A stretch of 64,000 nt of DNA from JACCTI01 sp038237435. GTDB lineage: Bacteria; Verrucomicrobiota; Verrucomicrobiia; Chthoniobacterales; UBA10450. Where the stretch lies: assembly GCA_038237435.1 (NCBI GenBank), contig JBBRYT010000002.1:186001-250000 (forward strand), read 5' to 3'. The notes under the pieces were generated by a model. It was given only the letters and a program-made list of their open reading frames with translations, was not told where the DNA came from and ran no database searches. A program made the translations under genes and the position numbers. Of this stretch, positions 7,879-16,456 are shown one piece after another (within the stretch, counting starts at the first letter, position 1; each line of letters starts with the position of its first letter).

Positions 7879-10800
7879 TTAGGTCAACAATTCTTCGAGT
7901 TCTTCTGTCGTCAGGCCATTCATTAATGGCTCTTCGCTGTCGATCGCGGCGTCGATCGCCGCGCGCTTTTTCTCCTGCAGTTTCAGGATTTTTTCTTCAA
8001 CGGTGTCGCGCGTGATGAGCTTGTAAGCCGTCACGACGCGCGTCTGGCCGATGCGATGGGCGCGGTCGGTGGCCTGCGCTTCGACGGCGGGATTCCACCA
8101 GGGATCGAAGTGGATAACGGTGTCGGCGGCGGAGAGATTGAGGCCGACGCCGCCGGCTTTCAGGCTGATGAGGAAGACGGGAATGGCGGGATCGTTCTGG
8201 AAGCGGTTCACTTCTTCCTGCCGATGTTTCGTCGAACCATCGAGGTAGCAATAGGAGAGCTTGCGCTCTTCCAGGCGATCGCGCACGAGATGAAGCATCG
8301 AAACGAACTGGCTGAAGACGAGGACGCGATGCTCGCCGTCGATCGCTTCGCCCAACAGTTCGTCCAGCAGTTCCAGTTTGGCGGAGGGATCTTCTTTCTC
8401 GAGGCCGACAAGGCGGAGATCGCAACAGACCTGGCGTAAGCGCAGCAGTCCAGTGAGCATTTTCATACGCTGCGCGCCGGCGTTTACTTTCGCGCCGGAA
8501 CTGCCGATTCCGCTCTGGATTTCCCGCAAGAGCGCATCGTAAGCGCCGCGTTGACTACTCGTTAGGCTACACGGAACGACTTGCTCGATTTTCTCGGGCA
8601 GGTCTTTGGCGACGTCGCGTTTTCGGCGTCGCAGCAAGAACGGTTGCAACCTGCGCGAGAGTCGTCGCTGCACTTCGGGTGCGTCGCCGCGCGCCAGCGG
8701 AAGTTCGTAGCGTTCGCGGAAATCTTTGTGTGGTCCGAGGTAACCGGGGAGCGCAAAGTTCATGATCGACCAGAGATCACGCACGGAATTTTCCATCGGC
8801 GTGCCGGTCAGCACGAAGCGATGTTTCGCGCGCAGCGCGAAGGCAGACTGCGCATTTTGCGTCTCGGGATTTTTGATGTGTTGCGCTTCGTCGAGCACGG
8901 CGCTGGAGAACTGAAACTTCTGCAACTCTTCGGTATCGCGACGAAGCAGCGCATAGCTGGTGATGACGATATCTGCAGCTTTGATCGAACTGAAGAGCGA
9001 CGCGCGGTTCGCTCCTTCCAGCACGAGCGTCTTCAACTCCGGCGTAAATTTCTGCGCCTCGTTCTGCCAATTGGTCACGAGCGAGGTCGGGCAAACGACC
9101 AGCGCTGGACCGCTACCTTGATGCGCGCGGAGAAATGCGAGCGTCTGCACGGTTTTGCCGAGCCCCATCTCGTCCGCGAGGATGCCGCCGAGATTGTTGG
9201 CCGCGAGTCGCGTGAGCCACTCGAAGCCGGTCAGCTGGTAATCGCGCAAAGTTTTCGCAAGCGCGCCGAGTTTGTCTTTCGCATTGCCGACATCAGCATT
9301 CGCGCTGGTGATGAATTTCTTCAACGCCTCGCGCCGATCAGCGATACTCGATCCCAGTTCGCGCGCTGTTTCTTCAACGTAAGGAGCGTGCGCGCGATTG
9401 ATGCGGTAAAGGCCCGGCTGCGTCTGCGCCGGATCGCAATCGCGAATCACCTGCTCGAAATCTTCCAACCCAGCAGTGTCGATGATAGCGAGATGGCCAT
9501 TGCGCAGCCGCGTCTGCGATTGACCCGACCGCAGTAGTTGCTGGATCTCGGCATTCGAAAATTCCTGGCCACCGGGCGTGACGAGCGAATAGCGCACCTC
9601 AAACCAATCCTGACCCGAGCCGACGATCTCGAGTTTCGGCGTGACGCGCTCGATTTCGCCCGTCCATTTCTCGACCTGCGCGGTGAGAGTGACGTTCCAA
9701 ATTTGTTGCAGCTTCCGGTAGGCGCTGGCGAAGAAACCAACGACTTGCATTTGGCCGTAGAGCACGAAACCGCCGGCATCGGTCCGCGCGAAGCCGGCTT
9801 GCTCGAGGCGCGCGACGGCGGCGCGTTCGACCGGAATGTTGCGCAACAAAATGCGGTCGGCCTGCTGCGGATCGCGGAAGACAAATTCGTCCTCCTCGTG
9901 CGTCGCAGGTTTAAATGGAGGCCGATTGCCGTAGGTGCAAAGGAGTTCGCCGGTAACGCTGCTGAGCGTGCCCGCGAGACGCAATTCGAACACGGGTGTG
10001 GCGGGCATGACCTCGGGCAACCGAACGCCTTCGCCGCCGCTGATCTCAAACGCTTCGCGCAACCGCGGCAGATCGAAGGCGAGAAATTTCAGGGCGCGCT
10101 CGCCCTCGAGCTGAAGCGGACGATCGAGCAAGTGCGCGGCGCCCGGCGGCAAAGCTTCGCCGCACCGCACAAATTCCTCTTGCCGGAGGAACCAGGCGTC
10201 GGTCGCGTTCCAAAGCAGCATCGTGTTAGGCATCGGTTTCGCCTTCATTTCGATGCTGCCGTTCGCCCGCTGTTCGAGCTGGAGCTCAGGACGAATTGCG
10301 CTCGATGAAATCGTCACCGGCACCGCTTTTCCGAACGTGACGCGCGGATGATTTTGCAGCGCCGGCAGCAGCCGCAAAAATGCATCGCGCGATGAGAGCG
10401 CCATGCCGCTGGCGAAAATCGCCGGGAACGCGCGCAGGCCTTCTATCAATGCAAGGTCTGATTCATCGCATGCGAATTCAGCTTTCTTCGGTAGGGCAGA
10501 AAGCAGTGTGCGATTCGCACCGACTTCCATTTCGACGACCAACATGACCTGCGCTTTCGCCCAAGCCGACATGAAGTTCGGCGGCAGAATCAGATGCAGC
10601 TTCGCCGGCTTCGCGCCTTCACTTCCGATAGACACGAACTTCGGACCAGCCAGTACCTCTTCGACCTTTGGCTGTTCAAGAACGATCGCCGGCACAGGCC
10701 TAAGCAAGGCGAGTCCAACAGCAACAGAATGCGCGCAAATTTTACCGCTCGAACGCGATTCCCAACACGTGCAGAGATTCTCCACGTCATCCGCGCTTTT

Positions 10801-10980
10801 GATGCGCAGCCCGGAGCGATAATTCTTTGCGCCTTCGCGCACGAAACCGGTCAGCAACGGCGGTTCGTAACGCGCTTCGGTCACGCGGCCAGCTTTGACC
10901 ACGTCGCGCGCATTTTTCATCGCGGGCCAGCCGCCAGCGTTGATCAGAATTTTTTCGGTTAACGGAATCGAAGGGGTCAC
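7879..10980 (-). CDS. SWIM zinc-finger SNF2-family helicase
   Basis: 1033-residue superfamily 2 ATPase. An N-terminal SWIM finger (C70-x-C72...C82-x-H84) is followed by a long SNF2-associated bacterial region (~100-560). The SNF2 ATPase core has DEMGLGKT near residues 600-610 and the DEAQ box in LDEAQHIKN, with QFVSMLHLVRDRL and DPWWNPAVEAQATDRAHRIGQ marking the C-terminal helicase lobe. This RapA/HepA-like architecture is widespread in bacteria and thought to remodel protein-DNA or RNA-polymerase complexes; the exact role is unknown. The gene stands alone. An exact dispersed 9-mer lies at 8558-8566. Confidence 0.9.
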   Translation of the reverse strand: MTPSIPLTEKILINAGGWPAMKNARDVVKAGRVTEARYEPPLLTGFVREGAKNYRSGLRIKSADDVENLCTCWESRSSGKICAHSVAVGLALLRPVPAIVLEQPKVEEVLAGPKFVSIGSEGAKPAKLHLILPPNFMSAWAKAQVMLVVEMEVGANRTLLSALPKKAEFACDESDLALIEGLRAFPAIFASGMALSSRDAFLRLLPALQNHPRVTFGKAVPVTISSSAIRPELQLEQRANGSIEMKAKPMPNTMLLWNATDAWFLRQEEFVRCGEALPPGAAHLLDRPLQLEGERALKFLAFDLPRLREAFEISGGEGVRLPEVMPATPVFELRLAGTLSSVTGELLCTYGNRPPFKPATHEEDEFVFRDPQQADRILLRNIPVERAAVARLEQAGFARTDAGGFVLYGQMQVVGFFASAYRKLQQIWNVTLTAQVEKWTGEIERVTPKLEIVGSGQDWFEVRYSLVTPGGQEFSNAEIQQLLRSGQSQTRLRNGHLAIIDTAGLEDFEQVIRDCDPAQTQPGLYRINRAHAPYVEETARELGSSIADRREALKKFITSANADVGNAKDKLGALAKTLRDYQLTGFEWLTRLAANNLGGILADEMGLGKTVQTLAFLRAHQGSGPALVVCPTSLVTNWQNEAQKFTPELKTLVLEGANRASLFSSIKAADIVITSYALLRRDTEELQKFQFSSAVLDEAQHIKNPETQNAQSAFALRAKHRFVLTGTPMENSVRDLWSIMNFALPGYLGPHKDFRERYELPLARGDAPEVQRRLSRRLQPFLLRRRKRDVAKDLPEKIEQVVPCSLTSSQRGAYDALLREIQSGIGSSGAKVNAGAQRMKMLTGLLRLRQVCCDLRLVGLEKEDPSAKLELLDELLGEAIDGEHRVLVFSQFVSMLHLVRDRLEERKLSYCYLDGSTKHRQEEVNRFQNDPAIPVFLISLKAGGVGLNLSAADTVIHFDPWWNPAVEAQATDRAHRIGQTRVVTAYKLITRDTVEEKILKLQEKKRAAIDAAIDSEEPLMNGLTTEELEELLT

Positions 10981-11135
10981 GCGAGACGGACTCTTACCTT
11001 CTCACCGGTGAATTCAACTTAACCCGACCCAGCTTCGCGACGCTCACTGTTCATTCACAAGGCCGTCGCCGCGGTCTTTGGCTGACGCGCTTCTCCGGTT
11101 CATTCATTATTCGAGCGCAACCGTGCGGCCGTTCT

Positions 11136-11444
11136 TTATTTCTTTTCGCCTTCCAGCAGATGTTTTCGCAGCAACTGCTGAAATGTTTCGTAAACGGCGC
11201 TGCGTCTTTCCGCGAAGATACACCGAATAATGCGTCGTTTTCCGGAAAGCTTGTAGGCAAAGATGATCCGATAACCGCCAATCCGCAGTCGATGATAATG
11301 CTCCAAAGGTCCTTCGAGTGCGCGGATGTCCCCGCGCTCACGAGCGAGAGCGCGCAATGCCTCACGCAAGATCCGCCGCGGCTCTGGCGCTCGCCCCGCT
11401 ACGAACTGGACGACCTGCTCCGAAAGTTCAACCCTTGTCTCCAT
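11136..11444 (-). CDS. RelE/ParE-family toxin
   Basis: 102 residues with the RelE/ParE fold signature: an N-terminal helix pair, then LEGPLEHYHRLRIGGYRIIFAY and RIIRCIFAERRSAVYETF. The central R-x-x-YRIIF and the C-terminal strand are the usual catalytic/target-binding face. It overlaps the antitoxin gene by 17 nt, antitoxin first. Target (ribosome or gyrase) cannot be told from sequence alone. A 9-residue tail, HLLEGEKK, is unremarkable. Confidence 0.85.
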   Translation of the reverse strand: METRVELSEQVVQFVAGRAPEPRRILREALRALARERGDIRALEGPLEHYHRLRIGGYRIIFAYKLSGKRRIIRCIFAERRSAVYETFQQLLRKHLLEGEKK

Positions 11445-11691
11445 TCAATGCGGAGAGGGGCAGGAATTTCGTCTTTCCCGTTTCATAATCCCGCAGCGCC
11501 TTCATCGCCGCCGGGTTTCCGAGCAGATCGAGTGTCTCCATGATCGCGTCCATTCGACCGCGCGAGATCAAGTAAGCCACCGTCTCCTCGTGCCGCGTGA
11601 TCGCGATCGATCCCTCATCCGCGGCTTCTTTGATTAGCCGCGGGAGATTCGTCTGGGCCTGCGTCACAGAATAGGTAGAATCCATTGCCAT
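11428..11691 (-). CDS. Phd/YefM-family antitoxin
   Basis: 87 residues. The N-terminal DNA-binding half has the Phd pattern (YSVTQAQTNLPRLIKEAADEG, IAITRHEETVAYLISRGRMDAI), followed by a toxin-neutralising tail (LLGNPAAMKALRDYETGK). It precedes and overlaps the RelE/ParE toxin gene. Phd-type antitoxins usually repress their own operon; a perfect 12-bp inverted repeat 69 nt upstream (11760-11786) is a candidate operator. Confidence 0.87.
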   Translation of the reverse strand: MAMDSTYSVTQAQTNLPRLIKEAADEGSIAITRHEETVAYLISRGRMDAIMETLDLLGNPAAMKALRDYETGKTKFLPLSALNGDKG

Positions 11692-11759
11692 TCTACCTAG
11701 CGGAAACTGCCGATCAGGTCAAGTCCCCCGCCCCCTGCGATCAACTTTTGCGCGTTCAG

Positions 11760-11786
11760 GTGCTATACGTGAACCACGTATAGCAC
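11760..11786. promoter_or_regulatory. 27-bp perfect inverted repeat, candidate toxin-antitoxin operator
   Basis: Arms GTGCTATACGTG and CACGTATAGCAC (12 bp each) flank a 3-nt centre AAC. It lies 69 nt upstream of the antitoxin ATG and beyond the DinB 3' end. The length and perfection suit a dimeric repressor site. It could also be a short transcript hairpin; no T-run follows on either strand. Confidence 0.5.
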
Positions 11787-11828
11787 GACTCTCAATTCGA
11801 TTTGCTAGTGAGCGCCTTCGTAGCGAGT

Positions 11829-12382
11829 TTACTTCACGCCTTTGGCCGGGTCCCAGTTTCCCTTCATCTTCCGAATGTAGATGATCTGGCCGGTGTGATG
11901 GCGTCATGCGTGCTGATCCGGGCGATGGTTCCAGACCATTTCGCCAGCTTCGCCTCATCGGCTTCTTCGATCGTGTTCTCCAGCGCGCTTAGCACTTCAT
12001 CTAGCTGTTTCACGCTCGCCTCCCAAGCCGCCTTATCAAAGCCGGCAAACGTCTCCTTGTTATCACCGCTGAAGGCCGCCGGTTTTTCGCCCTTAAACTT
12101 CGCCAGCTGCTGCTGGTTCCAGAAGATCAGATGATTCACCAGCTGCGCGATGGAATGATTGTCTGTCTCATCCTTCCACGCCGCCTCTTCCGGAGTCAGC
12201 CCTGCAACCGCGATCTTCACCGGCACAAACCAGTCCTCCTGGTTATGCGTCGTTTTTAGTTGCTCTAGTAGAACGGACTTAAGAGTAGGTGCCGCCGGAC
12301 TGCTCTGAGCCAGCGTTATCGAAGCGGTTAACAAGAATGCCAAATAGCTAAGTCGACATAGAAGAAGTGAAGTAGAACGCAT
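11829..12382 (-). pseudogene. DinB-family protein gene with a 1-nt frameshift
   Basis: Signal peptide (LAFLLTASITLAQ) plus a DinB four-helix fold: first metal His in LVNHLIFWNQQQLA, final motif normally HDAYHTGQI. At 11898-11900 the tyrosine codon of that motif has lost one base. The uninterrupted frame therefore ends early at 11864 as ISTHDAITPARSSTFGR (172 residues). The other frame reads on as HTGQIIYIRKMKG...NWDPAKGVK to a TAA at 11829. The third metal-binding histidine is lost. Either a recent pseudogene or a sequencing error. Confidence 0.75.
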
Positions 12383-12449
12383 AACTCTAATTTCCCTTTC
12401 GCGAATGATCGGCGCTTATTCCGCCGCGACGAGGGCAAACCGTGCGCGC

Positions 12450-13034
12450 TTAGCTGCGCACTACTTCGGTAGCTTCGGCACGGGCGATGTGTGTTGTAAG
12501 CTTGATCAACGAGAAGTAAAAGCCCGTTTGAGTGAAAGAAGCAATGCGCTTCTGCGCCGTCAACGCTCGTTTATACACGCGCGCCGAAACTGAGCAAACC
12601 ATGTGCAGCAACACTAATGCCCCATTTTCAAACTCATCGAATTTCGGCAGATATAAGAGCTCGGTCTTATCATTGCGACGGATGCTATCGGCATACGCTC
12701 TTAAGCTCTCTGCAGTCCGCCGAGGACGTTCGAATTCAAGATACTTCTGGAAATCAACCACCGGTGCTGCCGTAACAAAGTCCAGACGTTCGTCTGGCAG
12801 ATCACAGGTGTTGTTCAGAAGCATTACGGTAAAGTCGCGCGATCGCGGAGTTGCCGAATCGTCGAGAAAAACCGTTGGGAACTTCTTTATGAGATCGCCC
12901 TGCAACCTCTCTAATGAAGGATGTGGTTCGGACAACAACCACGAGAAGTCGGGAATCCTCGTTAGATTTCGCTGAAGAGCCGGTTGATGCTCTTCAGGAA
13001 TTATCGTCGCGTATCGGGAGAAATCCCCGATCAT
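12450..13034 (-). CDS. Uncharacterised protein, last gene of the EVE-nuclease operon
   Basis: 194 residues, no family recognised, no signal peptide or membrane helix. Predicted mixed helix/strand with an Arg-rich middle (FERPRRTAESLRAYADSIRR) and a hydrophobic stretch (FENGALVLLHMVCSVSARVY). It starts 1 nt after the stop of the 90-residue gene, so it belongs to the four-gene operon 15194-12450. Context suggests a partner of the nuclease; function unknown. Confidence 0.65.
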   Translation of the reverse strand: MIGDFSRYATIIPEEHQPALQRNLTRIPDFSWLLSEPHPSLERLQGDLIKKFPTVFLDDSATPRSRDFTVMLLNNTCDLPDERLDFVTAAPVVDFQKYLEFERPRRTAESLRAYADSIRRNDKTELLYLPKFDEFENGALVLLHMVCSVSARVYKRALTAQKRIASFTQTGFYFSLIKLTTHIARAEATEVVRS

Positions 13035-13035
13035 C

Positions 13036-13308
13036 TCACTGAAACTGAGACCAAAAGAAGTCGTTGATCGACGCGCGTTCTTCCGCAGTTAATGGTTGAG
13101 CATTCGGCAGTGCGGCTGTTCCGAACTCTAACCAGTCGAGAGCCAAAGTTGCAGAATTTGGCCGCTGGGCGTTGAACATTGCGGTTGGGCGCGACTCGCA
13201 ACCTTTCATCACGATCGACATCGCGGTGCTGCTATCCAATGTCATCGGCTGCACGTATGCCAAGTTCAGAAGGACGGGGACCGCAATAGCTTGGATGGTG
13301 GGCGTCAT
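13036..13308 (-). CDS. Small uncharacterised protein, third gene of the EVE-nuclease operon
   Basis: 90 residues, not recognised. The N-terminus is hydrophobic (IQAIAVPVLLNLAYVQPM) and the C-terminus is acidic with an aromatic end (LTAEERASINDFFWSQF). Its ATG overlaps the stop of the TIGR04255-type gene (4 nt), and the next gene begins 1 nt downstream, which implies translational coupling and perhaps fixed stoichiometry. Confidence 0.6.
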   Translation of the reverse strand: MTPTIQAIAVPVLLNLAYVQPMTLDSSTAMSIVMKGCESRPTAMFNAQRPNSATLALDWLEFGTAALPNAQPLTAEERASINDFFWSQFQ

Positions 13309-14039
13309 GATTCGTCGAACCTCTTTCGCAAGTTATCATTGATATATGCTTCGAATGCAAGCCTGTGTGGCGCATGTACATGATCGAGAAGCTGTGGAAG
13401 CTGCTTCGGTGCCATCGCATCCCCATGCCAACCAACTTCCAAATCGAGAATAACGGATGAGACGGCAGGCTCCGGAGGGGGAACGGTCACGCAGTTTACG
13501 GTGAGTGTTCGGCCTTCCGAAAGGATCCGCTCAAAGTGCATCTGGAAGCCTTTGATCGTTGAATCGCCGATCTCGGGACTCGGCAGAGAGAAATTAAACC
13601 ACTGTTCCCAACTCAACGGATGTTGCGGGATATCGATTCGATTGATGTATCGAAGATTGCTGCGCGCTATAGCAACCGGTCCGATCTGCGTATGCACCTC
13701 TTCAAAACGTGCCAATATCGTATCCCGAAAGACCTCCTCCCAACCTAGGTAAGGGCGCAGCTGATTTACTGCGAGAAAGCGCCCACTCAGCTGTACTAGA
13801 CGGATGCCGTCAGAACTACGACAGATTAAACGTCGGCCAAGATTCGTTTCCGCCACCCGCACACCATCCGGAGCCACCTGCAACTCGACGTTCTTCTCTT
13901 CAGTAATTTTCTGATCAGGATACGCTGTTGCCCAAGGACCCCGTAGTTGCTCGATTTGGTCGATCGACAGCGATTGGTTGATTGCGAAGTGTATTTCGCA
14001 AACAGCTTCTTGAATTGGTGGATTTCGATATTTGTGCAC
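13305..14039 (-). CDS. TIGR04255-family protein
   Basis: 244 residues. The opening YRNPPIQEAVCEIHF is the hallmark of the TIGR04255 family, and the rest fits: QLSGRFLAVNQLRPYLGWEE, RYINRIDIP, and a LDLEVGW strand with HRLAFEAYINDNLRKRF at the end. The biochemical role of this family is not established; members are often found in variable genome regions. It lies 15 nt downstream of the EVE-nuclease gene and overlaps the next gene by 4 nt. Confidence 0.75.
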   Translation of the reverse strand: MHKYRNPPIQEAVCEIHFAINQSLSIDQIEQLRGPWATAYPDQKITEEKNVELQVAPDGVRVAETNLGRRLICRSSDGIRLVQLSGRFLAVNQLRPYLGWEEVFRDTILARFEEVHTQIGPVAIARSNLRYINRIDIPQHPLSWEQWFNFSLPSPEIGDSTIKGFQMHFERILSEGRTLTVNCVTVPPPEPAVSSVILDLEVGWHGDAMAPKQLPQLLDHVHAPHRLAFEAYINDNLRKRFDES

Positions 14040-14054
14040 GCTGTTTGGAACTAA

Positions 14055-15194
14055 TTACTCGTCTTCAGCTTCTCCAAAATACTCGGCAGTTTTCTGCAAA
14101 AAGTCTGGCTTCAGCGAAGACGCGAGCGCGAGTTGCCTAATTCCAGCAAGTTTTTCCGTGAGTAACTCGAAACTGAGGAACCCGCAGACCGATGCGAGCG
14201 GCTTGTCTCGTAACTTAAACGTGGGCCGCAGTAACTCGCTCTCCACTTTGTCGCGACGATCACCGGGTGCGACAAGAAACAAGTCGATTGCGAGATTCGG
14301 TTGGAGCGCCAACAAATCGCTCATTCGAAGCAAGCCAGAATAGACGCTCGTGGTACTTTCTACTTCAAAGGCAGCAACGATCGAGTTGCCCTTCAGCCAT
14401 AAGACGTCGATCAACTCTATCGTGCGGTTTGTCGCTTCGTTGAACTGCGTCGGCAGAACATCGACCAAGCCGTGCAAGCTTCCCAACACGGTTCTATCCC
14501 AAATCTTCGATCGGTCATTTCGCGCGACCCATATGTCGAACCCCATCTCAGCTCCAAGAGTGAGAAGGGCGTGCTGGATTTCTGTGTGACGCGTGAAGCT
14601 GCTTTTGTCAGGTGCAGAACGATCACCGCGCTCTGGGCGTCCCGGCTCGTCGGCCTCCGGAACTGTTACGACTGTCGTTACTGTTTGTTTGCCGCGCCTA
14701 CTCTCAGCTTTGTAAAACGGTTTCCGAGCCAGTTTCTTCGGATCAACAGGGCGACTCTTCGGACTATCCTGAGCAGATTTTAGAAGTCGAATTATCAAAG
14801 CTGCGTCCTCGTCCCGTTTGAATCGGTTTGGGCTCATCCTGAGAAACCCGTTGTAACCAGGCCGATCAGCAGCGGAACGATAGAAGTGTGCCTTTGCTTC
14901 GAGCTGATCCATCGGGACTCCGTGCTCCGGCGGTAAGACGACGATCGGTTTGACGCTGAGGCGCTCCGGGAACTCGTCAAAGTTCCAGATCGCCGTTTTG
15001 TCGGCACTGCGGCCGAGCACTTCGAGTGCTCCGACCCATCTCATGACACCGGTTAGATAGCAGAGAAGGATGTCGCCTGGTTCAATTCGCTCGACCGCAT
15101 TGTGCATTCGCTTGCGAAAACCGCTTACCGTCCCGCCGTGGTCCTGAAACTCCTGCCATGTTTGTCCGGTGAAAAGATCAAGCCAGTAAGTCAT
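14055..15194 (-). CDS. EVE-domain protein with C-terminal PD-(D/E)XK-like nuclease
   Basis: 379 residues. Residues 1-140 look like an EVE/PUA-type domain (WLDLFTGQTWQEF, EPGDILLCYLTGVMRWVGAL), a fold that reads modified bases. A charged linker (~141-200) follows. Residues 200-350 resemble a restriction-endonuclease-like domain: E205, D263 in ELIDVLWL, and E277/E279 in AAFEVESTT, then SVYSGLLRMSDLL. The usual catalytic lysine is not evident, being ExE instead of ExK. First gene of a four-gene operon. A modification-dependent restriction or sensor role is inferred, not shown. Confidence 0.7.
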   Translation of the reverse strand: MTYWLDLFTGQTWQEFQDHGGTVSGFRKRMHNAVERIEPGDILLCYLTGVMRWVGALEVLGRSADKTAIWNFDEFPERLSVKPIVVLPPEHGVPMDQLEAKAHFYRSAADRPGYNGFLRMSPNRFKRDEDAALIIRLLKSAQDSPKSRPVDPKKLARKPFYKAESRRGKQTVTTVVTVPEADEPGRPERGDRSAPDKSSFTRHTEIQHALLTLGAEMGFDIWVARNDRSKIWDRTVLGSLHGLVDVLPTQFNEATNRTIELIDVLWLKGNSIVAAFEVESTTSVYSGLLRMSDLLALQPNLAIDLFLVAPGDRRDKVESELLRPTFKLRDKPLASVCGFLSFELLTEKLAGIRQLALASSLKPDFLQKTAEYFGEAEDE

Positions 15195-15588
15195 CGAATC
15201 GATGTTACCAAGCGAACTGGAGCAACGCCATATTTGTCGTGTGGGAGAACCAAACGAGTATTACGTTCGACCGCGCCGCGGCCGCAGCACTCGATGCTTT
15301 GGTACAACAATGGAGTGGGTGCATTGATCAACTCGCCTCACCTTCGAGGCGATGACTGACAACGAATTTGAATACGACAAAGCAAAGTCCTGAATCGGCG
15401 GCGAAGGCTGCGTGTAGCAACCAGAAGTTAGTCGTAGGCATTCTCGATGAATCCGCCGATCTTGCCGACGATCGAATTGGCGGCGAAGAAGGCCAGGTAG
15501 TAGAGACCGATAACAATGGCGTTGATTGCTTTCGGCGAACAAGGCGTGGCTGACCGGCAGCATGTGGGCGAAAGCGCCGGCGACGCGA
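15195..15588. other. Intergenic region, 394 bp
   Basis: It holds the upstream region of the EVE-nuclease operon and transporter relic A (15328-15575). I see no intact gene. Confidence 0.6.
15328..15575 (-). pseudogene. Transporter (POT/peptide MFS-like) C-terminal relic A
   Basis: Reads, across two frameshifts, as LPVSHALFAE / KAINAIVIGLYYLAFFAANS / IVGKIGGFIENAYD / TNFWLLHAAFA...GLCFVVFKFVV and ends at TGA (15328-15330). This is the end of a multi-spanning transporter, most like the proton-dependent oligopeptide (POT) family. It is the longest of three related fragments, and relics B and C each match a part of it. No 5' portion is present. Confidence 0.6.
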
Positions 15589-16158
15589 TCAGCCGGCTGC
15601 GAGGACCAAAAGAACGTGCGAATCGTCGGCGTCATCTGATGCCTCATCGGTGGAGGGGTGGAGCGTGAACCCGCATTTTTGCAGGACGCGGATTGAGGCG
15701 GCATTGTGCTTCGCCACGCCGGCGTAAAGCGGCCGCGTCTGTTCCAAGTGAAGAAAAGCGGAGAGCGCAGCGGTGGCTACGCCGCGGCCCCAGTAAGCAC
15801 GGTCGATCCAATAGCCAATCTCGCGCTGCCCGTCCGAGTTCCAGCTCACGATGTTCCCGGCGACATGCTCTTTAGGTTGGGGGACATCGAACGTGGCCGT
15901 GATTGTCCTGATCAGGCCCGTCTCGTCGGCGAGGATCTTCGCCCAATGCTGGTCGAACGCGGCGCGATCGCGCGATTGGAAGGCCACCATCTCGACGGCG
16001 ATTGGATCTCGCTGGTGCTCGAAGAACAACGGCAAATCGCCCGGTTCGACGGGACGTAAAAGGATGCGAGGGAATTGAGACACGTGAGGCAGCGGCGCGT
16101 TCAGATGCGTAGCAGGCAGACCGAAAAACGGACAGTGCTTTCTCTCGATTTCCTCCAC
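15589..16158 (-). CDS. GNAT-family acetyltransferase (RimJ/RimL type)
   Basis: 189 residues. The RimJ/L-like start (ILLRPVEPGDLPLFFEHQRDP) and acetyl-CoA fold are clear: REIGYWIDRAYWGRGVATAAL contains the Q/RxxGxG/A-type loop (RGVATA), and HNAASIRVLQKCGFT is the C-terminal helix and strand. It probably N-acetylates a small molecule or protein N-terminus; substrate unknown. It is flanked on both sides by transporter relics, suggesting insertion into, or survival in, a decaying region. Confidence 0.85.
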   Translation of the reverse strand: MEEIERKHCPFFGLPATHLNAPLPHVSQFPRILLRPVEPGDLPLFFEHQRDPIAVEMVAFQSRDRAAFDQHWAKILADETGLIRTITATFDVPQPKEHVAGNIVSWNSDGQREIGYWIDRAYWGRGVATAALSAFLHLEQTRPLYAGVAKHNAASIRVLQKCGFTLHPSTDEASDDADDSHVLLVLAAG

Positions 16159-16165
16159 AACATGG

Positions 16166-16311
16166 TTAATGAGACCTAATTAAGCCACCGATCTTGCCGA
16201 CCATGGAGTTAGCGGCGAAGAAGGACAGGTAGTAGAGACCGATGACGGTGGCGTTGATCGCTTTCGCCGCATACTTGGCGAACAAGGCGAGGCTGACCGG
16301 CAGGAGATCAC
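16166..16311 (-). pseudogene. Transporter (POT/peptide MFS-like) C-terminal relic B
   Basis: An in-frame 48-codon piece: LPVSLALFAKYAAKAINATV, IGLYYLSFFAANSMVGKIGG, then LIRSH and TAA. It is about 85% alike at nucleotide level by eye to the first half of relic A but keeps the KYAAK codons that A lost. It lacks the TNFWLLHAAFA segment. It abuts the GNAT start. Confidence 0.6.
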
Positions 16312-16456
16312 GCTAACTAAACGATCAAGGCGAGCGCGCCGTCCGCTTATTGAATGGCTCGATAAAACTTCAACGTATCCAAAGTCGTGTCGTTGAAAGT
16401 AAACAAGGCGCCGCCACACGAAAGTCCTTACCCCATCGTGGGCGGTGACGCGTTAC

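Noticed and set aside
8581..9537. Long open frames antisense to the SNF2 helicase (8581-9537, 9538-10308)
   Set aside because: They mirror the codon bias of the real gene on the other strand, lack recognisable domains, and are typical GC-rich shadows.
15261..15704. 147-codon minus frame at 15261-15704 as a gene
   Set aside because: It mixes a shifted reading of transporter relic A with unrelated sequence; better explained as a pseudogene fragment.
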